Shown piece by piece: positions 7,743 through 15,904 of a stretch of DNA of 64,000 nt; position 1 is the stretch's first letter, and the number at the start of each line of letters is the position of its first letter. The notes beneath the pieces were generated by a model. It did not search any database. It was not told the DNA's origin and saw only the letters and a list, made by a program, of their open reading frames with translations. Source of the stretch: Rhodospirillales bacterium. GTDB lineage: Bacteria; Pseudomonadota; Alphaproteobacteria; Rhodospirillales; WMHbin7. The stretch lies in contig JACRPC010000006.1 in assembly GCA_016214125.1 (NCBI GenBank), positions 96,779-160,778 of the forward strand, read 5' to 3'. Made by a program: the position numbers and the translations under genes.

Positions 7743-8462
7743 TCAATCGTCGCGGTGGGTGCGTTCCATGCGCTCGTGGCGTTCCTGGGCCTCGATGCTC
7801 AAGGTGGCGATCGGGCGGGCTTCCAGCCGGCGCAGGCTGATCGGCTCGTTGGTTTCCTCGCAATAGCCGTAAGAGCCGTCATCGATCCGCTGCAAGGCGG
7901 CGTCGATCTTGGCGATCAGCTTGCGCGCCCGGTCGCGGGTGCGCAGCTCAAGGGCGCGCTCGGCTTCGGCCGAGGCGCGATCGGCGATGTCGGGTTCCTG
8001 CAGACCGCCTTCCTGAAGATGCATCAGGGTTTCGCTCGATTCGTGCAAAAGCTCGGATTTCCAGCGCAACAGCTTCTGGCGGAAATAGGCCCGCTGGCGT
8101 TCGTTCATGAACGGCTCTTTTTCGCTCGGGCGGTAATCAGGCGGCAGCGTCACGGTCATGCGTTTGCCTCGCGGCTCCGGAGTACGGATTTTGCGGGGCG
8201 GACTATAGGAATCGGAGGCGTGTTTCGCAAGGGCCGCCTTCGCGGGCGATACCAGAGCCGAGGGCAGGGCCTTTTTTCCCTTGCCGTTCACCTTGGCCGG
8301 CACGGCTTTGGGCTTCGCCGCCTTGGCGGGTTTCGGGGGGGCCGGCTTCTTCGGGGAGGCTTTCTTGGCCGGGGCCGCCTTGGGCTTCGCCGCCGTCTTC
8401 GCTTTCGGGACCGCCTTGGGTTTGGCGGGGGACTTCGCTTTTCTATCCGGTTTCTTCGCCAT
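7743..8462 (-). CDS. dksA: DksA-family transcription factor with a long lysine/alanine/proline-rich N-terminal extension
   Basis: DksA binds the secondary channel of RNA polymerase and, with ppGpp, adjusts transcription. The last 120 residues of this 239-residue protein are a DksA core: FRQKLLRWKSELLHESSETL, the coiled-coil tip DIADRA (matching DxxDxA), and YGYCEETNEPISLRRLEARP. Only one of the usual four zinc-finger cysteines is present, as in many alphaproteobacterial DksA proteins. About 90 residues of AKPKAAPAKK-type sequence precede the core. The ATG at 8462 has GAGGAGCTG upstream and overlaps the fliX stop as TGATG, so the long form is favoured. A shorter protein from an internal ATG near 8158 cannot be excluded. 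Confidence 0.88.
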   Translation of the reverse strand: MAKKPDRKAKSPAKPKAVPKAKTAAKPKAAPAKKASPKKPAPPKPAKAAKPKAVPAKVNGKGKKALPSALVSPAKAALAKHASDSYSPPRKIRTPEPRGKRMTVTLPPDYRPSEKEPFMNERQRAYFRQKLLRWKSELLHESSETLMHLQEGGLQEPDIADRASAEAERALELRTRDRARKLIAKIDAALQRIDDGSYGYCEETNEPISLRRLEARPIATLSIEAQERHERMERTHRDD

Positions 8463-8911
8463 CAGCTCCTCGGCGCCATTTTTGCCAGTTCGACTTCGGC
8501 CCGCAGTTCGATCTCGTCCAACACCTGGGCCAACAGCGGGTCGTCCACCTGATCGCGCTTGCCGCGCACCAATTGCGCCAGCTCGATGATGCGCTGGCGG
8601 GGGATAGTGCCCATTAACAGACCGTGACGCAACTCGTCTAGATGCTGAAGGATGGTTTCGCCCCGTTCGTAAAGACGTTTGCGGGCCCGGCGGCGCGCTT
8701 CCTGGTCGGTGGCGTCGGTCGCCGCCTGGACGGTGAGGAGCGCGTCGACCCCGGCAACCGGATTTGCCGTGTCGACTCCGTGGGTTAGCTCGGCTCCCTC
8801 GACCGCATCGACCAAATGGCGGGCAAACTCGTCCCCCGGCTTGGCCTTGGCGGCGCCGGCGCGGCGGGTGGTGCCGGTGGCTCCGGTCGAACCGACTCCG
8901 GAAACCTTCAT
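8462..8911 (-). CDS. fliX: Flagellar assembly regulator FliX
   Basis: FliX is a small alphaproteobacterial protein that, in Caulobacter, couples early basal-body assembly to activation of the sigma-54 regulator FlbD. This 149-residue protein has the family layout: a Ser/Gly-rich N-terminus (MKVSGVGSTGATGT) and a helical C-terminal half with RGETILQHLDELRHGLLMGTIP and DPLLAQVLDEIELRAEVELAK. The ATG at 8911 has GAGGACC upstream; an in-frame ATG at 8929 is the alternative. It is divergent from flgI, the same arrangement as in Caulobacter, and overlaps dksA by one base. Confidence 0.92.
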   Translation of the reverse strand: MKVSGVGSTGATGTTRRAGAAKAKPGDEFARHLVDAVEGAELTHGVDTANPVAGVDALLTVQAATDATDQEARRRARKRLYERGETILQHLDELRHGLLMGTIPRQRIIELAQLVRGKRDQVDDPLLAQVLDEIELRAEVELAKMAPRS

Positions 8912-9103
8912 CGCGAACGGTCCTCGCAAAAAAAACCTGTGGTCCCAGCCTCACTCTGCCAGGGGGCCGTTAAGATGCGGTAAATCGCCCGATTAGGAAA
9001 GTGGGCAGAACTTGCCGCCTTAAGGGGGCTTAATCTGCCGGTCGGGCGGCCGGCGGGCCGCCAAGCCTGATAAAAAATCCTTTTCAAACAACGCGGTGTT
9101 TGA

Positions 9104-9119
9104 TGGCATGGACTTCGCA
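9104..9119 (+). promoter_or_regulatory. Sigma-54-type promoter of the flgI operon
   Basis: TGGCATGGACTTCGCA has GG and GC separated by ten bases, as in the -24/-12 consensus TGGCAC-n5-TTGC. It would start transcription near base 9130, 30 bases before the FlgI ATG at 9160. A 7-4-7 inverted repeat, GGCGGCC with GGCCGCC (9045-9062), lies about 45 bases upstream and could be an activator site. Sigma-54 control of flgI is known in Caulobacter. Confidence 0.65.
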
Positions 9120-9159
9120 AGGCTTGGAGCGGATTCTAGATTTGTCGATGGACCCCGCC

Positions 9160-10287
9160 ATGCGCACGACCCTCATCCGCCGGATCGCCGCTTTTCTCCT
9201 GGCGCTGGGCCTTGCCTTCGCCCCGGCGCCGGCGGCTCTTGGCAATTCGCGCATCAAGGATATCGCCGATTTCGAAGGCGTGCGCGACAACATGCTGATC
9301 GGCTACGGTCTGGTGGTGGGCCTGAACGGCACCGGCGACGCCAGCGAAATGGCCTTCACCCGCCAAAGCCTGATCGCCATGCTGGAACGCCTGGGCGTCA
9401 ACACCCGCGATTTGTCGAGCGATTTGAAGGCCAAGAACGTGGCCGCGGTCATGGTCACCTCCAAACTGCCGCCCTTCACCCGCCAAGGCACCCGGATCGA
9501 CGTGCAGGTGAGCGCCATGGGCGACGCCAAGAGCCTGCAGGGCGGCACCCTCTTGGTCACCCCCCTGGTCGGCGCCGACGGCGAAGTCTATGCGGTGGGC
9601 CAGGGCTCGGTGGCCAGCGGCTTCACCGCCTCGGGCCAAGGCGCCTCGATCACCAAGAACGTGCCGACCAGCGGCCGCATCGCCAGCGGGGCGATCGTCG
9701 AGCGCGAAATCAATTTCGATCTCGGCCGCATGGAAAACGTCCGCGTCACCTTGCGCAATCCCGATTTCACCACCGCGAGGCGCACCGCCCAGGCGATCAA
9801 CGCCTTCCTGGGCCAGGCGGCCGCCCGGCCGACCGATCCCGGCACCGTCGAGGTGCAGGTGCCTGGCAGCTATCGCGGCAACGTCGTCGGCCTCTTGACC
9901 GACATCGAGCAGTTGCGCATCCAGCCCGACCAGATGGCCCGGGTGGTGATCGACGAGCAGAACGGCGTCATCGTCATGGGCGAGAACGTGCGCATCAGCA
10001 CGGTGGCGATCGCCCAGGGCAACCTGACCATCCGCATCACCGAAACGCCGCAGGTGTCGCAGCCGCAGCCCTTCTCGACCACCGGCACCACGACCACGGT
10101 GGCGCGCACCGACATCCAGGTCGACGAGGGCGCCGACCGCAAGCTCTCGATGCTGCAGACCGGCGTCAACATCCAGGAGCTGGTGAACGGCTTGAATTCG
10201 CTGGGTGTGGGCCCGCGCGACATGATCACCATCTTGCAAGCCATCAAGGCCGCCGGCGCGCTGCAGGCCGAAATCGAGGTGATGTGA
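9160..10287 (+). CDS. flgI: Flagellar P-ring protein FlgI
   Basis: FlgI forms the periplasmic P-ring around the rod. The 375-residue product has a Sec signal peptide (RTTLIRRIAAFLLALGLAFA, cleaved near ALG). The highly conserved FlgI start RIKDIADFEGVRDNMLIGYG and GLVVGLNGTGD follow. The C-terminus has LNSLGVGPRDMITILQAIKA and GALQAEIEVM, again typical. ATGs at 9148 and 9160 are both possible and neither has a clear Shine-Dalgarno; 9160 begins the charged n-region. The stop overlaps the next start as TGATG. Confidence 0.95.
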   Translation: MRTTLIRRIAAFLLALGLAFAPAPAALGNSRIKDIADFEGVRDNMLIGYGLVVGLNGTGDASEMAFTRQSLIAMLERLGVNTRDLSSDLKAKNVAAVMVTSKLPPFTRQGTRIDVQVSAMGDAKSLQGGTLLVTPLVGADGEVYAVGQGSVASGFTASGQGASITKNVPTSGRIASGAIVEREINFDLGRMENVRVTLRNPDFTTARRTAQAINAFLGQAAARPTDPGTVEVQVPGSYRGNVVGLLTDIEQLRIQPDQMARVVIDEQNGVIVMGENVRISTVAIAQGNLTIRITETPQVSQPQPFSTTGTTTTVARTDIQVDEGADRKLSMLQTGVNIQELVNGLNSLGVGPRDMITILQAIKAAGALQAEIEVM

Positions 10288-10622
10288 TGACCGTCCAGGC
10301 CACCCTGCCCGGCGCCGCCCTCAACCTGGCCGACCAAGCCGCCGCCCGCCAGCCCAAGGTCGGCGGCGCCAGCAAGGCCCAGATCGAAAAGACCGCCCGC
10401 GATTTCGAATCCTTCTTCTTGTCCCAGATGTACCAGCACATGTTCGCCGGCATCGCCACCGACGGCGTCTTCGGCGGCGGTCACGGCGAGGAGGTGTTCC
10501 GCTCCTTCATGCTCGACGAGTACGCCAAGCTGACGGCGCGCACCGGTCGGGTGGGTTTGTCGCAGAACATCGCCGCCCAGATGTTGCGTCAGCAGGAGGT
10601 TGGCCATGCCCGCGCCCGGTGA
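10287..10622 (+). CDS. Rod-binding protein (FlgJ N-terminal domain type)
   Basis: The 111-residue protein corresponds to the rod-binding half of FlgJ only; the peptidoglycan-hydrolase half of enterobacterial FlgJ is absent, as is usual in alphaproteobacteria. Family features are KTARDFESFFLSQMYQHMF, followed by GGGHGEEVFRSFMLDEYAKL and the C-terminal helix VGLSQNIAAQMLRQQ. It should act as a scaffold or cap for rod assembly in the periplasm. The start overlaps the flgI stop as TGATG, and its 3' end overlaps the next gene by 17 bases, so the three are translationally coupled. Confidence 0.9.
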   Translation: MTVQATLPGAALNLADQAAARQPKVGGASKAQIEKTARDFESFFLSQMYQHMFAGIATDGVFGGGHGEEVFRSFMLDEYAKLTARTGRVGLSQNIAAQMLRQQEVGHARAR

Positions 10623-11124
10623 TCGGTTCCAACGCCCCGCCAAGCCCGCCGCCCCGCCGCCCGCCAAGCCCGCGGCCGCGCCGCCCGCCAAGCCGGACCG
10701 AGTCGACGAAATTTTCGACGTCGCCCAACATCTGGCCAAGCTTCTGGAGCGGGAAAATCAGGCGCTCGGCCAGCGCCGGCCGGCCGAGGTCGCCGGCCTC
10801 CAAGACGAGAAGGCCAAGCTCACCAAGCTTTACGACTCGCATCTGCAGGCGCTGGCCAAGGCCCCCGATCTGCTGGCCAAGGTCCGGCCGGAGCGGCGCG
10901 AGGCCCTGAAGGCGCTGGCCAAGAAACTGGACGGCTTGGTGGCGGTGAACGGCCGGCTCCTGAAAAGCTCGATCGAGGCCAACCAGCGGGTCTTGAAGGC
11001 GGTGATCGAAACCGCCAAGCGCCTGCAGAATCGCGGCGCCGTCTATTCGCGCGACGGCCAGATCGGCGGCACCGCCGCCAAGGGACTGCGCACCGTGTCG
11101 GTGTCGGTCAATCAGACCCTTTAG
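10606..11124 (+). CDS. FlgN-like flagellar export chaperone
   Basis: The 172-residue protein has a Pro/Ala/Lys-rich N-terminus (residues about 8-30, repeats of PAKPAAPP). A helical region follows, with IFDVAQHLAKLLERENQAL, DEKAKLTKLYDSHLQALAK and LKSSIEANQRVLKAVIETAK. Heptad-like helices and the position directly before flgK fit a FlgN-type chaperone for the hook-associated proteins FlgK and FlgL. The sequence match to FlgN itself is weak, so the call leans on context. The ATG at 10606 has AGGAGG six bases upstream. Confidence 0.72.
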   Translation: MPAPGDRFQRPAKPAAPPPAKPAAAPPAKPDRVDEIFDVAQHLAKLLERENQALGQRRPAEVAGLQDEKAKLTKLYDSHLQALAKAPDLLAKVRPERREALKALAKKLDGLVAVNGRLLKSSIEANQRVLKAVIETAKRLQNRGAVYSRDGQIGGTAAKGLRTVSVSVNQTL

Positions 11125-11139
11125 GGAAGGACACCCGCG

Positions 11140-13614
11140 ATGTCGCTCACGCTCGGCCTGCAAAGCGCGATCAGCGGCCTTCTGGTCTCTCAGCGCGCGC
11201 TCGATGTCACCTCGCACAACATCGCCAACGTCAACACCCCGGGCTTTTCGCGCAAGTCGCTCGACCGCGAATCGCGGGTGCTGATCGGACGCGGCGCCGG
11301 CGTGCAGGTGGCTCAGGTGAGCCGTGCGGTCGACGAGTGGCTGAACAAGGACGTGCGCACCGAAACCGGCATCTGGGGCAAGGTCGACACCCTGAAGACC
11401 TATTACGACCGCATGCAGGACATGTTCGGCAAACCGGCCGAGAACCGCTCGGTCGCCCACAAGATCGACGAACTGGGCCAGGAATTCGAGCAGCTTTCCG
11501 TCCAGCCCGAGAAAAGCACCTCGCAATGGGGGGTGGCGCTGGCCGCCGACACCCTGGCCCGCCAGTTCAACCAGATGTCGACCGACATCCAATCGCTGCG
11601 GCTCAACGCCGAGAAGGAAATCGGCCAGATCATCAGCACCATCAACACCAAGCTCGCCAACATCAAGGACCTCAACGACAAGATCGTCCGCGAGGCGGCG
11701 GTGGGCCATGAGATCGTCGACCTCGAAGACCAGCGCGACAAGGCGCTGGCGACGATCGCCGAATACATCGACGTCACCACCTTCGAGCGCGAGGATCAGA
11801 CGCTGGTCATCTTCACCGGCACCGGCCGGACGCTGCTCGACAACGAGACCAATCCCTTGGCGCACGTGCCCTCGAGCCTGCTCAACAGTTGGATGACCAA
11901 GGCGGGCGGCGACATTCCCGACATCACGGTGGCCAACGCCGACATCACCACCGAGATCACCAGCGGCCGCCTCAAGGCGCTGATCGACATCCGCGACACC
12001 GAGCTGCCCAACCTGCAGGCCGAGTTGGACGAACTGGCCTATCAGTTGAAGAAGGAGCTGAACATCGTCCACAACCGCGGCACCAGCTACCCCAATCTGG
12101 TCAACGAAATGGACGGCACCCGGGTGTTTATCGAATCCGCCACCCAGACGATGACGCTGACCGACGGCGATGTCGCCATCAGCCTCTACAATTCGAGCGG
12201 CACCATCACCGCCACCACCACCCTCAACAAGCTGATGATCGCCAACGGCGACCCGATGAACAGCGCCTGGGTGATCGACGACGTCGCCAGCGTCGTCCAG
12301 ACCTGGTTGCAGGCCAACGGTGCCGCCTCGGCCACCGCGGCGGTCAGCGCCACCACCGGCCAGCTCAGCGTCACCCTCAACGCCACCGACCTGGGGCTGA
12401 CCTTCCGCGACCAGTCGGCCGACGAGCTGCGTTCGATCAACTTCAGCGCCACCACCTCGGTGCCCGGCCAGGCGGGAAATCTGGTGTTCTACGATCAGTC
12501 GGGCGTGGGGGCGCTCGCCACCATCGCGGTGGGCGCCGGCCAAAGCATCGCCACCATCGCCGCCAACATCGACGCCGACGCCAATCTCATCGCCACCGTC
12601 ATCCAGGACGCCAACGGCTACCACATCCGGGTTACCCACGCCACCTCGGGCCGCGACCTGACCGTGAGCCCCTCGACGGCGGCCTTGGGCAACGCGCTCG
12701 GCTTCGGTTCGGCTGCCCAGGACACCACGATCTCGTTCGACAAGGACGGCAACGGCACCAACGACGAGACCGGCCTTAAGGGCTTTGCCAATTTCTTCGG
12801 CCTGAACGATTTCTTCGTCACCGGCAAGCCCAACGACATCTGGGAATCGGCCATCCAGTCGAATCGCTGGGTGGCGGCGGCCGGCGGCACCTGGTCGTTC
12901 GGCAACCTCACCAACGGCGTCGGCGGCCTGGGATCGATCACCATCGCCGCCGGCGCCTCGCTCGACCAGATCGTCGACGCCATCAACAACAACGACACCA
13001 ACGCCGGCGTCACCGCCAACACGCTCACCGGCGTCACGGCGAGCAAGGTGCCCGAGGGCTCGGGCTACCGCCTGCGTCTGGTCGACGACACCGGCGAGGA
13101 GCTGGTGATCACCCAGACCGCCGGCACGCTGATCACCTCGCTCACGCTGCAGCCGGCGGCGGTGCGGACCTCGTCGGCCCTGATGCTGCGCACCGATCTG
13201 CGCACCGCGCCCGGCCTGATCAGCCGCGGCATCACCCAATACAATCCCGACACCGGCGTCTTCTTCCTCTCGGCCGGCGACAACACCACGGCCCTCGAAC
13301 TGGCCGAGAAGATGACCAACTCAATCAGCTTCCGCACCGCCGGCGGCATTGCCGCCCAGTCCTTCAGCCTCGAGGGCTACGGCGCCACCCTTCTGTCCAA
13401 CAATGCCTCGGACGCCGACAACAACAAGCTCCAGCTTGATTACCAGACCGAACTGAAGGAGAATCTGGAATTCAAGGCCTCGGAGATCAGCGGCGTCAAC
13501 CTCGACGAGGAGATGTCGAACATGATTCTTTATCAGCAAGCCTACACGGCGGCGGCGAAGATCATCACCACGACCCAGCAGTTGTTCGACATCCTGAACA
13601 ACGCGGTCCGCTGA
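11140..13614 (+). CDS. flgK: Hook-associated protein FlgK (HAP1), expanded
   Basis: FlgK joins the hook to the filament. The 824 residues are well above the 450-700 common for the family. The N-terminus has the rod/hook motif SHNIANVNTPGFSRKSL. The C-terminus has VNLDEEMSNMILYQQAYTAA and AKIITTTQQLFDILNNAV, both diagnostic. The extra length is in the middle (about residues 330-690), where two related beta-rich modules appear, each with a segment like GSITIAAGASLDQIVDAINN followed by GYRLRLVDDTGEEL. These resemble the flagellin/hook IN motif. The protein is exported through the flagellar secretion system and has no signal peptide. Confidence 0.95.
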   Translation: MSLTLGLQSAISGLLVSQRALDVTSHNIANVNTPGFSRKSLDRESRVLIGRGAGVQVAQVSRAVDEWLNKDVRTETGIWGKVDTLKTYYDRMQDMFGKPAENRSVAHKIDELGQEFEQLSVQPEKSTSQWGVALAADTLARQFNQMSTDIQSLRLNAEKEIGQIISTINTKLANIKDLNDKIVREAAVGHEIVDLEDQRDKALATIAEYIDVTTFEREDQTLVIFTGTGRTLLDNETNPLAHVPSSLLNSWMTKAGGDIPDITVANADITTEITSGRLKALIDIRDTELPNLQAELDELAYQLKKELNIVHNRGTSYPNLVNEMDGTRVFIESATQTMTLTDGDVAISLYNSSGTITATTTLNKLMIANGDPMNSAWVIDDVASVVQTWLQANGAASATAAVSATTGQLSVTLNATDLGLTFRDQSADELRSINFSATTSVPGQAGNLVFYDQSGVGALATIAVGAGQSIATIAANIDADANLIATVIQDANGYHIRVTHATSGRDLTVSPSTAALGNALGFGSAAQDTTISFDKDGNGTNDETGLKGFANFFGLNDFFVTGKPNDIWESAIQSNRWVAAAGGTWSFGNLTNGVGGLGSITIAAGASLDQIVDAINNNDTNAGVTANTLTGVTASKVPEGSGYRLRLVDDTGEELVITQTAGTLITSLTLQPAAVRTSSALMLRTDLRTAPGLISRGITQYNPDTGVFFLSAGDNTTALELAEKMTNSISFRTAGGIAAQSFSLEGYGATLLSNNASDADNNKLQLDYQTELKENLEFKASEISGVNLDEEMSNMILYQQAYTAAAKIITTTQQLFDILNNAVR

Positions 13615-13635
13615 CGATAGGGGCAGGAGGCGCGC

Positions 13636-14682
13636 ATGACCCGCATCGGCACCTACGGCTCGCATCTGTCGCTCATTGCGCGGATGCTGAACACCCAGCG
13701 CTCGGTCCATGACTCGCAGGCCCAGGTGGCGACCGAAAAGAAATCGCAGGACTATGCGGGCCTGGCGACCTCGTCGTTCCGTCTGGTTTCGCTGGAGAAC
13801 GAGCGGGCGCTCTCCGAGCGCTTCGTCGAGACCAACCAGACCGCGATAACCAAGCTCAACGTCATGGAAACGTCCCTGAAGGCGGTCGACAAGGTGATCC
13901 GCACCTTCCGTTCGGAATTGCAGGCCTTCCAGGCGGTGGGACCCTCAGACCCGCAGAACCTGCAACAGATGCAGGCCCGCGCCTGGGACGCGTTGCAGCA
14001 GTTGCAATCCTATCTCGACGTCAAGGTCGAGGGCGATTACGTCTTCGGCGGCGGCAAGACCGACACCATGCCGGTGCAGATTCCCTGGGGCTCGCTGGCC
14101 GAATTCCAGGCCGATTACGCGATCGATTCCTCGGGCACCGCCGGCGCTGCCTTTCCCACCACCCGGTCGGGCCATCTGAGCGCCACCTACAACGGCGGCG
14201 CCGCCGGCACCGGCTATTACTACGAGGGCGACACGCTTCAGCTCGAGCATCGCCTGGACGACATCCGTTCGATCACGCTGGGCATCAACGCTGCCGACCC
14301 GGCGATCGAGAAGGCCATGCGCGCCATGCTTATGATGGCCCAAGGTGCCATGAGCCAGCAGGAGACCCTCGCCCCCAATCTGGTGAGCCAATCGATCACC
14401 CTCTTGAACGATTCGATCATGCACGACGCCGCCAACACCGCCGAGAAGACGAGCGACCTGACCGGCATGCTCTACAATGTCGGCGCCAACAAGAGTTCGA
14501 TCAGCCGCGCCATCAGCGAACACAAGGAGTTCGTCGACACCACGGAAATGCGGCTTTCCGAGCTTGAGAATGTCAACATGCTGGAGGCGGTGACGCGGCT
14601 TAACGACAACGTCCGGGCGCTCGAAACCTCCTACACCTCCTTTGGCCGCATCCGCCAGCTTTCCCTGGCCCAGTTCCTGTAG
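13636..14682 (+). CDS. flgL: Hook-associated protein FlgL (HAP3)
   Basis: The 348-residue protein follows flgK by 21 bases with GGGGCAGGAGG before the start. The N-terminal helix (HLSLIARMLNTQRSVHDSQA, then QVATEKKSQDYAGL) and the C-terminal helix (LSELENVNMLEAVTRLNDNV, then RALETSYTSFGRI) are the conserved flagellin-like D0/D1 segments found in FlgL. It is shorter and less flagellin-like at the centre than FliC. FlgL forms the second junction layer between hook and filament. It is the last gene of the flgI-led run. Confidence 0.9.
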   Translation: MTRIGTYGSHLSLIARMLNTQRSVHDSQAQVATEKKSQDYAGLATSSFRLVSLENERALSERFVETNQTAITKLNVMETSLKAVDKVIRTFRSELQAFQAVGPSDPQNLQQMQARAWDALQQLQSYLDVKVEGDYVFGGGKTDTMPVQIPWGSLAEFQADYAIDSSGTAGAAFPTTRSGHLSATYNGGAAGTGYYYEGDTLQLEHRLDDIRSITLGINAADPAIEKAMRAMLMMAQGAMSQQETLAPNLVSQSITLLNDSIMHDAANTAEKTSDLTGMLYNVGANKSSISRAISEHKEFVDTTEMRLSELENVNMLEAVTRLNDNVRALETSYTSFGRIRQLSLAQFL

Positions 14683-14810
14683 AAGCGGGCCGGCGGCCGG
14701 CAAACGGTTAACTTTTTCGTAACCTCAAGGGGTTAAGATCATGGTTCGAGTCGGCGGCCAAGCGGCGAATCCCCGCTTTGGGGCCTTGGTCTTTGACCGA
14801 AAGGAATGCA

Positions 14811-14838
14811 TTGACAGGACTAGGCGCGGTGCTATTAT
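14811..14838 (+). promoter_or_regulatory. Near-consensus sigma-70 promoter of the flagellin gene
   Basis: TTGACA (14811-14816) and TATTAT (14833-14838) are separated by 16 bases. The predicted start near 14845 leaves a leader of about 95 bases before the flagellin ATG. No GG-n10-GC sigma-54 pattern was found in this interval. Confidence 0.75.
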
Positions 14839-14847
14839 TTTAAAGAT

Positions 14848-14924
14848 TAGGGGTATTCCATAGTTCCTTCTCGGTGGGAATGCCAAACCCCTAGGCAGGC
14901 AGAAGCGCCTACCGAACGGCCTAG
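14848..14924 (+). promoter_or_regulatory. Structured flagellin 5' leader with competing stems
   Basis: A stem pairs TAGGGGTATTCC (14848-14859) with GGAAT (14877-14881) and ACCCCTA (14887-14893) at the predicted 5' end of the mRNA. CTAGGC (14891-14896) overlaps that stem and can instead pair with GCCTA (14907-14911) or with GCCTAG (14919-14924), which abuts the AAGGAG ribosome binding site at 14927-14932. FlbT is known to act on flagellin leaders in Caulobacter; a link here is inference. Confidence 0.5.
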
Positions 14925-14939
14925 AAAAGGAGATCTCTC

Positions 14940-15761
14940 ATGGCTACCGACGTCACACTGACATCCGCGATCCGCACGAACCTGCTGAGCCTTCAGAAGA
15001 CGGCTTCGCTGATTTCGCGCACCCAAGACCGCCTGTCGACCGGTCGAAAGGTCAACTCCTCGCTCGACAACGCGCAAGCGTTCTTCAAGTCGTCCGGCCT
15101 CAACAACCGCGCGACCGACTTGGCCAACCTCAAAGATACGATGGACCAGTCGATCAGCCAGATGAAGGCGGCGACCCAGGGCATCGACGGTTTGACCAAA
15201 CTGGTCGAGCAAGCCAAGGCGCTTGCGGTGGCGGCCCAGTCGACCACCGACACCGCCCAGAAGACCAAGCTGGCCAGCTCCTACAACAAGCTGGTCACCC
15301 AGATCAACGATCTGGCCTACGATTCGAGCTTCGGCGGCAAAAACCTCGTCAACGGCACCAGCGCCTCGCTGGTCGTCGTGTTCGACGAATTCTCCAGCCA
15401 CAAGCTCACCATCTCGGGCGTTCGTCTCGATGCCTCGGGCATGACGATGATGACGATCGCCGCCGCCAACTGGACCGATTCGTCGACCATCGAATCGGGC
15501 ATCGCCCAGATCGACGCCGGCTTGAAGTCGCTGCGCGCCGAAGCGGAAACCTTCGGCACCAACAACGCGGTGCTGTCGATCCGCTTGGACTTCACCAAGA
15601 ACCTCATCAACACCTTGGAAGACGGCGCGGCCAAGCTGGTCAACGCCGACATCAACGAGGAATCGGCCAACCTGCTGAGCTTGCAGACCCGCCAGCAGTT
15701 GGGCATCACCGCGTTGAGCCTGGCCAACCAGTCCGAACAGTCGATCTTGAAGCTGTTCTGA
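14940..15761 (+). CDS. fliC: Flagellin
   Basis: The 273-residue filament subunit has the conserved N-terminal D0/D1 helices (SAIRTNLLSLQKTASLISRT, then QDRLSTGRKVNSSLDN). It also has the C-terminal ones (INEESANLLSLQTRQQLGIT, then ALSLANQSEQSILKLF). The central variable domain is very short, typical of compact alphaproteobacterial flagellins. Start: ATG with AAGGAG seven bases upstream. It is monocistronic, with its own promoter, structured leader and terminator. Its likely regulators FlbT and FlaF are encoded convergently just downstream. Confidence 0.96.
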   Translation: MATDVTLTSAIRTNLLSLQKTASLISRTQDRLSTGRKVNSSLDNAQAFFKSSGLNNRATDLANLKDTMDQSISQMKAATQGIDGLTKLVEQAKALAVAAQSTTDTAQKTKLASSYNKLVTQINDLAYDSSFGGKNLVNGTSASLVVVFDEFSSHKLTISGVRLDASGMTMMTIAAANWTDSSTIESGIAQIDAGLKSLRAEAETFGTNNAVLSIRLDFTKNLINTLEDGAAKLVNADINEESANLLSLQTRQQLGITALSLANQSEQSILKLF

Positions 15762-15785
15762 TCGCTCACGGTTTCGTTCGATCGG

Positions 15786-15813
15786 GAGGGCGCCTTCGGG
15801 CGCCCTCTTCGTT
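15786..15813 (+). terminator. Rho-independent terminator of the flagellin gene
   Basis: GAGGGCGCC (15786-15794) pairs with GGCGCCCTC (15799-15807) around a TTCG tetraloop, followed by a T-rich stretch. Confidence 0.88.
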
Positions 15814-15849
15814 TGTGCGCCTCTCATTGTATTGACCGGGCACCCCAAC

Positions 15850-15878
15850 GCGAAAACGCCGGCCCCAGGGGCCGGCGT
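15850..15878 (-). terminator. Rho-independent terminator of flbT-flaF
   Basis: Reading leftward, the stem ACGCCGGCCCC with GGGGCCGGCGT (15856-15878) is followed by TTTT. It lies 27 bases past the flaF stop and faces the flagellin terminator. Confidence 0.85.
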
Positions 15879-15904
15879 GGCGGTTCCTTATTATGGCAGG
15901 CCGG

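Noticed and set aside
8912..9000. Sigma-54 promoter for fliX on the leftward strand
   Set aside because: The best candidate has GG and GC separated by nine bases rather than ten.
10507..13239. 910-codon leftward frame opposite flgN-like and flgK
   Set aside because: Antisense shadow of flgK with His/Gly/Arg-rich composition and no ribosome binding site.
14700..14940. Sigma-54 promoter for the flagellin gene
   Set aside because: No GG-n10-GC element was found, whereas a near-consensus sigma-70 promoter is present.
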